Origin: an uncultured Pseudoxanthomonas sp.
GTDB lineage: Bacteria; Pseudomonadota; Gammaproteobacteria; Xanthomonadales; Xanthomonadaceae
DNA: 18,636 bases
Assembly (NCBI GenBank): GCA_946886405.1
Contig: CAMPIO010000064.1
Coordinates: forward strand, 1-18,636
Reading direction: 5' to 3'
A model generated the notes under the pieces. It made no database searches. It was not told where the DNA came from and worked only from the letters and a program-made list of their open reading frames with translations. The position numbers were made by a program, and so were the translations under genes. This document shows, one piece after another, positions 1 through 6,765 of the stretch (positions are counted from its first letter, which is position 1; the number at the start of each line of letters is the position of its first letter).

Positions 1-1
1 C

Positions 2-1354
2 GCCATCGCCGCTCCACTGAAGGCCGAGGAAGGCGACTACAGTTTCTGGCAGACCCTGGTGAACCTGGTCTCGCCCCCCAAGGCCGACAACAAGGTCACC
101 GCCGCCCAGCGCACCGGCAACTATCCGTTGCTGTCCAATCCCACCGGCTTCAACGACGGCTTCCAGCCTGGCCGCTACGACGCCTGGCAGACCATCCAGC
201 TGGCGCCATCCACCGGCGCGGTCTGTGGTGACGGTTCGCCCTTCAAGTTCTTCGTCAACCGCGTGGCCGATACGCGCAACACGATCATCTACATGGAAGG
301 CGGCGGCGCCTGCTGGGATTACGCCAGTTGCAGCGGGCAGAGCGGCATCCGCGGCGCGCGCAATCCCAATGGCATTCCCGACGACTACATGGGCCTGCTG
401 AACCCGGGCGCCAGCCTGGTCAGTCCGTTCGTCACCCGCGTCAGTCCCTTCGATGGGGTCAAGACGCAGGGCTGGAACATGGTCTATGTGCCCTACTGCA
501 CCGGCGATATCTACAGCGGCGACCGCGTTGCCGTGTACAACGATCCGAGCGGGCAGAACGCGCCGCTGGTCTGGCATCACAACGGCGCACGCAACACGCG
601 CGCCGTGGTCAGCTGGCTGAAGGACAACCTGCCGCGGCCCACGCAGATGCTGTCCACCGGCTGCAGTGCAGGCGGTGCAGGCAGCCTGACCAGTTATCAC
701 CCGCTGCGCCGCGACCTGGCGCCCACGCGCAGCTTCCTCATCGACGACTCCGGCCCGATCTTCCCCACGCCGAAGAACGGCAATCCGGTGGACTACCCCT
801 CGCAACCGCTGATGGCGCTGATCCGCAGCGCATGGGGCCTGGACCAACCCAACGGCCCACTGCCCTACCTCGCCAGCGGCCTGCCGCAGTTCGACCTCAA
901 CGAACTCGGCAGCCTGTATCCCGCGCTGTCCAGCAAGTACGCGAACGACCGCCTCGGCCATACGCACTTCTGGAAAGACCTCAACTATTCCTCGTACTCC
1001 TACGAGCGCTTCTATCCCGACATCGCCAATGCACCGGACCAGACCACGAAGGAAGCCCGCATCCATGCGCGCTGGAACACCGATACCGCACGCCTGCGCG
1101 ACCGGTTGAACGGCTTGAACAATGTCGGCGGTTACTTCCCGCAGTACCGCGCGCTCAACGAGAGCCACTGCACCACCATCGTCGACTTCAAGAACGCCGA
1201 CGTGCAGGCGCAGAACCTGGAACTGAAGCACTTCATCGACAGCGTGCTCGACGGCCAGGGCAAGGTGCTCGATGCCAGCGAGCAGGACGACAAGGCCGAC
1301 AAGGCCAAACCGTTCAACCTGCTGTACTGGCTGGTCGACCAGCTGATGGGCTGA
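2..1354 (+). CDS. Pectinacetylesterase/Notum-family secreted hydrolase, 5' end missing
   Basis: The reading frame is open from base 2 to the TGA at 1352-1354, so the gene begins before the window; the GTG at 59 is an internal codon, not a convincing start. The protein looks like the pectinacetylesterase (plant PAE/animal Notum) family of serine alpha/beta hydrolases, which deacylate esterified polysaccharides or proteins outside the cytoplasm. Visible signatures, numbered from the codon at 59, are an oxyanion-hole-type YMEGGGACWD (residues 79-88), a nucleophile elbow GCSAGG (201-206, Ser203), a downstream IDDSGP with a candidate acidic residue, and a late NESHC that would supply the catalytic His. 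Several cysteines suggest disulfides and export. The signal peptide, if present, lies outside the window. The substrate cannot be read from sequence; many bacterial members have no proven activity. The family call is fairly secure, the acetylesterase activity is not. Confidence 0.8.
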   Translation, partial: AIAAPLKAEEGDYSFWQTLVNLVSPPKADNKVTAAQRTGNYPLLSNPTGFNDGFQPGRYDAWQTIQLAPSTGAVCGDGSPFKFFVNRVADTRNTIIYMEGGGACWDYASCSGQSGIRGARNPNGIPDDYMGLLNPGASLVSPFVTRVSPFDGVKTQGWNMVYVPYCTGDIYSGDRVAVYNDPSGQNAPLVWHHNGARNTRAVVSWLKDNLPRPTQMLSTGCSAGGAGSLTSYHPLRRDLAPTRSFLIDDSGPIFPTPKNGNPVDYPSQPLMALIRSAWGLDQPNGPLPYLASGLPQFDLNELGSLYPALSSKYANDRLGHTHFWKDLNYSSYSYERFYPDIANAPDQTTKEARIHARWNTDTARLRDRLNGLNNVGGYFPQYRALNESHCTTIVDFKNADVQAQNLELKHFIDSVLDGQGKVLDASEQDDKADKAKPFNLLYWLVDQLMG

Positions 1355-1363
1355 TGTCGACGT

Positions 1364-1392
1364 CCGGGACCGTCGTGCTTCGACGGTCCCGG
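1364..1392 (+). terminator. Perfect 12-bp hairpin after the hydrolase gene
   Basis: Bases 1364-1375 (CCGGGACCGTCG) and 1381-1392 (CGACGGTCCCGG) are exact reverse complements around a 5-nt loop. The hairpin begins 9 nt after the hydrolase stop and ends 17 nt before the next ATG. No T tract follows, so it is not a classical intrinsic terminator. It may instead stabilise the upstream mRNA 3' end or separate expression of the two genes. Confidence 0.55.
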
Positions 1393-1409
1393 CGCACACG
1401 GGATCCTGC

Positions 1410-2021
1410 ATGAAGAAACTGCTGACGCTGATGGTTCCGCTTCTGGTCGCCGCCGCCACCGTGCTCTGGTGGAAACACGATGCGTCCGATGCGGCGCCAA
1501 CGACCGCACCCGACTCGGCGGGTCCAACCGACGCACCGCCGTCGGCGCTGACCTCCCTGCAAGCCACGCCCCAAGCACAGGCGCACCGCGACCGCCAGCG
1601 CTTCGAAGCCGACGCGAAAGACTTCTTCGCACGCGCTCCGTCCCTGCGCGCGGTGGAGCGCAGCGAACGCGCCGATGCGCTGACGCGACAGATCGACCGC
1701 TACGAAGCAGACGGCGGCCTGTCGGCGGGCGAAGCCGTGCTGTTGCGTACCGCACTGATCAAGGCAACGGTGGACGACCCGGCGCAGCAGGCGGCCGAAG
1801 TCGCCGTCATCGCCGACCGCTATCGCGCCCACGCCGACCAGCGCATGGCCGCCTTCGCCGCACAGCAGGCCAACGATCCCCGTTTCCAGTCGTACAAGGC
1901 ACGCGAAGCGCAGGTCGTGGCCGAGGTGATGGCAGCCACCACGATTCCCGACGGCCTCACGCGCGACCAGTACCTGCGGCAGCGGCTGCAGGAAGAGCGC
2001 GAGCGCGCGTATGCGCCGTAG
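1410..2021 (+). CDS. Small membrane-anchored helical protein of unknown function
   Basis: This is a 203-aa protein. A Lys-Lys N-terminus precedes one hydrophobic segment (about residues 4-21, ending VLWW), either an uncleaved signal anchor or a signal peptide. A Pro/Ala/Thr-rich linker (about 25-55) follows, then an Arg/Glu/Ala-rich region that looks almost entirely helical up to the stop. The order anchor, Pro/Ala linker, long charged helices recalls lipase-specific foldases (LifO), and the C-terminal stretch ending RLQEERERAY is foldase-like in composition. The protein is much shorter than a true foldase, however, and I see no diagnostic foldase motif. The ATG at 1410 has no clear Shine-Dalgarno. 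It follows a probable exported hydrolase by 55 nt, which fits but does not prove a helper role. I do not recognise it with confidence. Confidence 0.65.
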   Translation: MKKLLTLMVPLLVAAATVLWWKHDASDAAPTTAPDSAGPTDAPPSALTSLQATPQAQAHRDRQRFEADAKDFFARAPSLRAVERSERADALTRQIDRYEADGGLSAGEAVLLRTALIKATVDDPAQQAAEVAVIADRYRAHADQRMAAFAAQQANDPRFQSYKAREAQVVAEVMAATTIPDGLTRDQYLRQRLQEERERAYAP

Positions 2022-2031
2022 CGAAGCTCTC

Positions 2032-2180
2032 CTGTAGGAGCGACGTAAGTCGCGACCGCACGTCCTCCGTCGCGACATGCCTGCGGCTCGCTCAAAGCAA
2101 CGTCCCCGCACTGATATCGCGCGATCAGGGGGCAATCGGCTAGTTCGTCCGTGCGGTCGCGACTTACGTCGCTCCTACAG
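2032..2180. repeat. REP/BIME-like or MITE-like element with 31-bp inverted ends
   Basis: Bases 2032-2062 and 2150-2180 are perfect 31-bp reverse complements separated by 87 bp. Each arm contains its own small palindrome (GCGAC-GTAA-GTCGC). The arm starts CTGTAGGAGCGACGTAAGTC, a sequence type I know as a dispersed intergenic repeat in Xanthomonadaceae and, in variant form, Pseudomonas. The element fills the gap between two convergent genes, ending 15 bp before the stop of the PAP2 gene, where it could act as a bidirectional mRNA 3'-end structure. The central 87 bp contains a further imperfect hairpin (CTGAT...ATCAG, about 2111-2128). I see no flanking target-site duplication and no transposase. 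Confidence 0.8.
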
Positions 2181-2195
2181 AAGGCGGAGTGTGCC

Positions 2196-2885
2196 TTACC
2201 GCACCTGCCACGGCCGCTCGCGGATGCGGTACAGCACCAGGTAGACACCCGAGACCCAGGCGACGCCGGCAGCCCAGCCACCGAGGATGTCGGACGGGTA
2301 ATGCACGCCCAGGTAGATGCGCGAGGCACCGACAGTCAGCGCGAACAAGCCGGCAAGCGCGGCGACCGGCCAACGGAAGCGGGTATGCCAGCACAGCAGC
2401 AGGACCACCATCGCCAGCGTGGCCGATCCCATCGCGTGGCCGCTGGGGAAGCTGAAGGTGTGCTCCGGCGCGATGGACTCCCACAGGCTGGGACGGTCGC
2501 GCTGGAAGAACTGCTTCGTGGCGAGATTCAGCAGGGCCGAGCCGGCGAACGACACGCCCGTGAAGGTGGCCTCGCGCCAGCGCCTTGCGATCAGCAGGGC
2601 CATGGTCAGCGCGATATCGACGGGCACAACGCCCCATTGGTAACCGATCGCCGACATCAGGACGAAGAACCGGTCCAGCGCAGGGCCGGCCAGCGCATGC
2701 GCGCGCCACAGCAACGGATCGTCGAAGTAGAAGGCTTCGAGTTCATGGACTTCGTCGGCCAGTTCGACGAACAGCCACAACGGCGCCAGCAGGCAGAGGA
2801 ACAGCAGGACCAGGCGCCCGCCGTGTTCGCGGAACAGGCCGGCGATGAAGCGGCGGCCGTTCGCGAGGGTGTCAGCCGGCAGCAC
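2196..2885 (-). CDS. PAP2-family membrane phosphatase
   Basis: This is a 229-aa integral membrane protein with about six hydrophobic segments. The full PAP2 signature is present: C1 is K124-QFFQRD-R131-P132, C2 is PSGH (147-150), and C3 is SR (188-189) with H195 and D199 in [12 protein letters not shown]. The family removes phosphate from lipid (pyro)phosphates such as undecaprenyl diphosphate, phosphatidate, phosphatidylglycerophosphate or lipid A, usually on the periplasmic face. The GTG at 2885 overlaps the 3' end of ispG by 14 nt (ispG stop 2872-2874), which indicates one operon and translational coupling. Because IspG feeds isoprenoid and hence undecaprenyl phosphate synthesis, undecaprenyl-diphosphate phosphatase is an attractive reading, but that is inference. 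Substrate specificity cannot be told from these motifs. Confidence 0.9.
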   Translation of the reverse strand: MLPADTLANGRRFIAGLFREHGGRLVLLFLCLLAPLWLFVELADEVHELEAFYFDDPLLWRAHALAGPALDRFFVLMSAIGYQWGVVPVDIALTMALLIARRWREATFTGVSFAGSALLNLATKQFFQRDRPSLWESIAPEHTFSFPSGHAMGSATLAMVVLLLCWHTRFRWPVAALAGLFALTVGASRIYLGVHYPSDILGGWAAGVAWVSGVYLVLYRIRERPWQVR

Positions 2886-4137
2886 GCGCGTACTTGGCCT
2901 CGACGTAATCGTCGATCAGCGCGACGAACTCCTGCGCGATGTTCTCGCCGCGCAGCGTGATCTTTTTCTCGCCATCGACGAACACCGGCGCCGCAGGTGC
3001 TTCACCGGTGCCGGGCAACGAGATGCCGATGTTGGCGTGGCGGGATTCGCCAGGCCCGTTGACCACGCAGCCCATCACGGCCAGCGTCATGTTCTCCGCG
3101 CCCGGATGCGTGACCTTCCATTCCGGCATCTTGCCGCGCACATGTTCCTGCACCACTTTCGCCAACTCCTGGAAGAACTCGGACGTGGTGCGTCCACAGC
3201 CCGGGCAGGCAGTGACCATCGGCGTGAACGCGCGCAGGCCGGTGGTCTGCAGCAGTTCCTGCGCGACGATGACTTCCTGCGTGCGCGACTGACCCGGTTC
3301 CGGCGTCAGCGAGATGCGGATGGTATCGCCGATGCCTTCCTGCAGCAGCACCGACAACGCGGCAGCCGACGCGACGATGCCCTTGCTGCCGATACCGGCT
3401 TCGGTCAGGCCCAGGTGCAGGGCGAAATCGGTGCGGCTGGCCATGTCGCGATAGACCGCGATCAGTTCCTGCACGCCGCTGACCTTGGCCGACAGCACGA
3501 TACGGTCGCGCGGCAGCCCGATCTCCACCGCGCGTTCGGCGGAATCCACCGCCGAGCGGATCAACGCCTCGCGCAGTACGCGGCCCGCATCCCACGGCGT
3601 CTCGCGCGTGTGGTTTTCGTCCATCAGCTGTGCGGCCAGCGCCTGGTCGAGCGAGCCCCAGTTGGCGCCGATGCGCACCGGTTTGCCGTAGCGGATCGCG
3701 AACTCGATCAGCTGCGCGAACTGGGTGTCGCGCTTCTTGCCGAAGCCGACGTTGCCCGGATTGATGCGGTACTTGGCCAGCGCCTCGGCGCAGGCCGGTT
3801 CGCCTGCCAGCAGCTGGTGGCCGTTGTAATGGAAGTCGCCGATCAGCGGCACCGAGATGCCCATCATCTCCAGCTTCTCGCGGATGCGCGGGATGGCGGC
3901 GGCGGACTCGGGATTGTTGACGGTCAGCCGGACCATCTCCGAGCCGGCGCGCCAGAGTTCGGCGACCTGCTTCACGCTGCCGGCGATGTCGGCCGTGTCG
4001 GTGTTGGTCATCGACTGCACCACCACCGGGCGGCCACCGCCGACGGTGGCGTTGCCGATCTGGACGGCCTGGGTGATGCGGCGCGGCCAGGGCGCGGCGT
4101 CGGTGGGGGGCGTAGGGCGGGTGACGGCGTCGTGCAT
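2872..4137 (-). CDS. ispG: 4-hydroxy-3-methylbut-2-en-1-yl diphosphate synthase (IspG/GcpE)
   Basis: IspG carries out the reductive conversion of methylerythritol cyclodiphosphate to HMBPP, the penultimate step of the MEP isoprenoid pathway, in the cytoplasm. The 421-aa protein has the usual length for the single-insert bacterial form. The N-terminal TIM-barrel begins [28 protein letters not shown] (residues 21-48, written in two parts of the domain: [10 protein letters not shown] then [10 protein letters not shown]). The C-terminal 4Fe-4S domain carries C311 and C314 (CPGCGR), C357 ([10 protein letters not shown]) and E364 as cluster ligands. The frame stays open upstream to 5349 only as an antisense shadow of regB; the ATG at 4137 gives the expected N-terminus. 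There is no Shine-Dalgarno, but a TACAAT lies 6 nt before the ATG, suggesting a leaderless message. The gene overlaps the PAP2 gene downstream and diverges from the regB homologue. Confidence 0.97.
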   Translation of the reverse strand: MHDAVTRPTPPTDAAPWPRRITQAVQIGNATVGGGRPVVVQSMTNTDTADIAGSVKQVAELWRAGSEMVRLTVNNPESAAAIPRIREKLEMMGISVPLIGDFHYNGHQLLAGEPACAEALAKYRINPGNVGFGKKRDTQFAQLIEFAIRYGKPVRIGANWGSLDQALAAQLMDENHTRETPWDAGRVLREALIRSAVDSAERAVEIGLPRDRIVLSAKVSGVQELIAVYRDMASRTDFALHLGLTEAGIGSKGIVASAAALSVLLQEGIGDTIRISLTPEPGQSRTQEVIVAQELLQTTGLRAFTPMVTACPGCGRTTSEFFQELAKVVQEHVRGKMPEWKVTHPGAENMTLAVMGCVVNGPGESRHANIGISLPGTGEAPAAPVFVDGEKKITLRGENIAQEFVALIDDYVEAKYARAAG

Positions 4138-4143
4138 GCCGGC

Positions 4144-4149
4144 ATTGTA
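4144..4149 (-). promoter_or_regulatory. Candidate -10 element of ispG (leaderless geometry)
   Basis: On the minus strand TACAAT is followed by exactly 6 nt (GCCGGC) and then the ispG ATG at 4137. A transcript starting about 7 nt past the -10 would begin at or beside the ATG. No Shine-Dalgarno lies between. No good -35 was found about 17 bp upstream, so the call rests on the -10 alone. Confidence 0.45.
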
Positions 4150-4209
4150 GCGTGGGCGCCCCGTGGCCCTGCGACGCCACGCCGCAGGCGCCCGACCATG
4201 GGCTTGCAC

Positions 4210-4215
4210 TAGCAT
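4210..4215 (+). promoter_or_regulatory. Candidate -10 element of the regB homologue (leaderless geometry)
   Basis: TAGCAT is followed by 6 nt (GTCAGC) and the ATG at 4222, the same geometry as the divergent ispG start 73 bp away. There is no Shine-Dalgarno. No convincing -35 is visible. Confidence 0.4.
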
Positions 4216-4221
4216 GTCAGC

Positions 4222-5457
4222 ATGCCGAATACCCTGCTGACCCTGTCGCCGTCGTTCCTGCGCACGCTGTGCAATCTGCGCTGGGTGGCGATCGTGGGCC
4301 AGGCGGTGACCGTACTGGTGGCGTTGGGCCTGCTCGGCATCGACCTGCCGCGCTGGCCGCTGTGGGGCGGCATCGGCGCGCTGGCGCTGTTCAACGTCTA
4401 CGCCACCTGGCGCAGCCGCCGGCCCGGCGAGGAAACCCCGGCCGAAGCCTTCGCCCACATGCTGGTGGACGTGGCGGTGCTGTCGTGGCTGGTGGCATGG
4501 AGCGGCGGCATCGGCAACCCGTTCAGCTCGATGTTCCTGCTGCTGATCGCGGTCTCGGCGCTGGCGCTGCCGTTGCGCTGGGTGCTGGCGACCGGCGTGG
4601 CCTGCCTGCTGGGCTACGTCCTGACCGCGGTGTTCGGCCGCCCGCTGCCGCACCTGCATGGCGACAACTTCAACGTGCACCTGTGGGGCATGGCGGTGAA
4701 CTTCGTGCTGTCGGCCGGCGTGGTGCTGTACTTCTCCACGCGCCTGGTCGCTGCCCTGCGCCTGCGCGAACAGGAACTCGCACGGCTGCGCGAGCGCTTC
4801 GCGCGCAACGAAGGCATCGTCGCCCTCGCCACGCACGCCGCCGCCGTGGCGCACGAACTGAATACCCCGTTGGCGACCATGACGCTGCTGACCGAGGACA
4901 TCCGCGAACACGCGTCCGAACCCGACATCCGCGAGGACGCCGGCACCATGCGCCAGCTGATCGACGTGTGCCGCGACCGCGTGCGCGCGCTCGCTGCCTC
5001 CGCCGACCTGGGCGTGCACCAGCGCGTGAACCTGGATGACGTGGTGCAGCGCTGGCGGCTGATCCGCCCGACGGTGGAACTGCAGCGCACCGGCGCGCTG
5101 CCGCCGTGGCTGGCAACGGATGCGTCGACCGGCCACCTGCTGCAAGCCCTTCTGAACAACGCCGCCGACGCCAGCCGCCAGGCCGGTTCGCAGCGCGTGG
5201 ACCTGGACCTGCGCTGCGAAGGCGAGGAACTGGTCGGCACCGTGCGCGACTACGGCAACGGCTTCCACGAAGCGTTGCCGTTCCAGTCCGAACAGCTCTT
5301 CCGCACCAGCAAGCCCGAGGGCATGGGCGTGGGCCTGGCCCTGTCGCACGCCACCATCGAACGACTGGGTGGACGCATGACCATGCGCGCGGTGCCGCCG
5401 AAAGGCGTGCAGGTGCAGTTCCGCCTGCCGGTGGCGGGCAACGACGAAACTCCCTGA
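4222..5457 (+). CDS. regB: RegB/PrrB/ActS/RoxS-type redox sensor histidine kinase
   Basis: This 411-aa protein has an N-terminal block of about six membrane segments (residues 20-175), a DHp helix and an ATPase domain. The phosphorylated His is H211 in the H-box ([16 protein letters not shown]). The N-box is LLNNAADAS (310-318), and the glycine boxes are DYGNGF (343-348) and GMGVGLAL (367-374). Two features place it in the RegB family rather than among generic kinases: the GGIGNPF heptad (95-101), matching the GGxxNPF ubiquinone-responsive motif, and C250 in the helix after the H-box (IDVCRDRV), at the place of the redox-active Cys of RegB. RegB kinases sense aerobic respiratory/redox state and phosphorylate RegA. 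The cognate regulator follows after 13 nt. It is divergent from ispG, whose product is an iron-sulfur enzyme. Confidence 0.92.
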   Translation: MPNTLLTLSPSFLRTLCNLRWVAIVGQAVTVLVALGLLGIDLPRWPLWGGIGALALFNVYATWRSRRPGEETPAEAFAHMLVDVAVLSWLVAWSGGIGNPFSSMFLLLIAVSALALPLRWVLATGVACLLGYVLTAVFGRPLPHLHGDNFNVHLWGMAVNFVLSAGVVLYFSTRLVAALRLREQELARLRERFARNEGIVALATHAAAVAHELNTPLATMTLLTEDIREHASEPDIREDAGTMRQLIDVCRDRVRALAASADLGVHQRVNLDDVVQRWRLIRPTVELQRTGALPPWLATDASTGHLLQALLNNAADASRQAGSQRVDLDLRCEGEELVGTVRDYGNGFHEALPFQSEQLFRTSKPEGMGVGLALSHATIERLGGRMTMRAVPPKGVQVQFRLPVAGNDETP

Positions 5458-5470
5458 TGCGAGGCATACG

Positions 5471-6022
5471 ATGAAAGGCCTGCTGGTCGACGACGACGAA
5501 CTCTACGCACGCACCCTGCAGCGCAGTCTGGCGCGCAAGGGCATCGAGACCGAGATCGCACTGGATGCCGCCAGCGCGCTGGCGAGGGCGCGCGAGTACC
5601 AGCCCGACTTCGCGCTGGTCGACCTGAAGCTGGGCGCCGACTCCGGCCTGACCCTGATCGAGCCGTTGCGCGCGCTGCGCGCCGACATGCAGATCCTGCT
5701 GGTGACGGGTTACGCGAGCGTGGCCACCGCAGTCGAATCGATCAAGCGTGGCGCCGACGACTACCTGCCGAAACCGGCAACGGTGCCGACCATCCTGCGT
5801 GCGCTGGGACTGGAAGCACCTGCGGTCGCAGAGGACACCAGCGCCACCGATGACACCATGACGCCGTTGAGCCGGCTGGAGTGGGAACACATCCAGCAGG
5901 CGCTGGCCGAAACCGAAGGCAACATCTCGGCCGCCGCGCGCCTGCTCGGCATGCACCGGCGCTCACTGCAGCGCAAGCTGGCGAAGCGCCCCGGCCCCGA
6001 ACGGCGCTGGATCGACGAATAG
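5471..6022 (+). CDS. regA: RegA/PrrA/ActR-type response regulator
   Basis: This 183-aa protein has a receiver domain (residues 1-115) with the acidic pocket D7-D9, the phospho-acceptor D51 (VDLKLG), T79 and K101 (LPKP). A linker and a C-terminal Fis-type helix-turn-helix follow (about 137-175, [20 protein letters not shown]). This domain pair and the short length are typical of the RegA/ActR/PrrA/RoxR group, which acts as a global redox-responsive transcription factor. A GCGAGG Shine-Dalgarno-like sequence precedes the ATG, and the gap to the kinase gene is only 13 nt, so the two form an operon. The 3' end meets the convergent membrane-protein gene with only 3 nt between the stop codons, leaving no room for a terminator outside coding sequence. 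Confidence 0.93.
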   Translation: MKGLLVDDDELYARTLQRSLARKGIETEIALDAASALARAREYQPDFALVDLKLGADSGLTLIEPLRALRADMQILLVTGYASVATAVESIKRGADDYLPKPATVPTILRALGLEAPAVAEDTSATDDTMTPLSRLEWEHIQQALAETEGNISAAARLLGMHRRSLQRKLAKRPGPERRWIDE

Positions 6023-6025
6023 CCT

Positions 6026-6700
6026 TCAGCGGGATGGATCGCGGTCCGGATCCATCGCCATCCCGGCCCCCATGCCGAGACCTGCGCCAGCGCTCATGCC
6101 ACCTGCACCACCACCACCGCGCGCGCCGTCGCCACGGCCTTCGCCCTTGCCGCCTTCGCCCTTCCCTTTCGCCGCGACCGGTCGTGCCGGGCCTTGGCGG
6201 GGAATGTCGAGTCCGGCCGGGATCGGTTCCAGATCCAGCACGCTGCGGATGAAGTCGCGCAGGGACACCACCAGCGCATGCGTGTGGATGGGACGCCCCG
6301 CTGCCAGATCGGTGGCGGCCTGCGCCGCCAGCCGCACCTGATCGTCGGTACCCAACAGGATGATGTCCGACAGCGCGGCTTCGACCGCATCGCGGATACG
6401 CCGCGCGCGGTCGCTGCCGTCATCGCCGGCATCGAGGCCGCCCTCGCGCGCCCGCTGGCGCAGCTCGCGCAGATGGGTGGGATCGACATCGAGGTCGCCG
6501 GTGAACGAGCCGCCCAGCGTCTTGTAGGCGGCGATCAGCGTGCGCAGGCGCTCGTTGATCTGGCGATTCTCGCGCGCCCGCCGTTCCTGCACCGTCTGCA
6601 TCACCACCAGGCGGATGCCGACGCCGATCAGCGTGATCAGCGCCAGCCCGCCCAGCGTGGTCAGCAGGCCCTGCCATGAACTGAAATCGAGACCGCGCAT
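6026..6700 (-). CDS. Conserved one-helix membrane protein with glycine-rich tail, function unknown
   Basis: This is a 224-aa protein. One membrane segment (about residues 11-35, LTTLGGLALITLIGVGIRLVV) is followed by a helical, charged cytoplasmic region. That region includes RENRQINERLRTLIAAYKTLGGSF (about 43-66, quoted here as the piece ending AYKTLGGSF), a stretch I have seen in unnamed proteobacterial proteins. The C-terminal 45 residues are low complexity, first Gly/Lys/Glu and then Gly/Ala/Met-rich, ending in Asp/Arg. No catalytic motif is visible. The ATG at 6700 is supported by a GGAGGA Shine-Dalgarno 8 nt upstream. It lies 65 bp downstream of the TonB-receptor gene on the same strand and could be read through from it. 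The tail coding sequence is compositionally extreme but in frame. Confidence 0.8.
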   Translation of the reverse strand: MRGLDFSSWQGLLTTLGGLALITLIGVGIRLVVMQTVQERRARENRQINERLRTLIAAYKTLGGSFTGDLDVDPTHLRELRQRAREGGLDAGDDGSDRARRIRDAVEAALSDIILLGTDDQVRLAAQAATDLAAGRPIHTHALVVSLRDFIRSVLDLEPIPAGLDIPRQGPARPVAAKGKGEGGKGEGRGDGARGGGGAGGMSAGAGLGMGAGMAMDPDRDPSR

Positions 6701-6765
6701 GGCAGGAGTCCTCCGGATGTCCGGTCGCTACCTTACCGAAATCCCTGTCATGGCAACGCACAGGT

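Noticed and set aside
4138..5349. Frame of ispG open upstream to 5349
   Set aside because: It is antisense to regB, and the translated extension is Gln/His/Arg-rich low-quality protein. IspG begins normally at 4137.
6033..6056. Hairpin GATGGATC/GATCCATC at the end of the glycine-rich membrane-protein gene
   Set aside because: It is explained by the coding repeat Asp-Pro-Asp-Arg-Asp-Pro near the C-terminus, and is short with no T tract, so not listed as a terminator.
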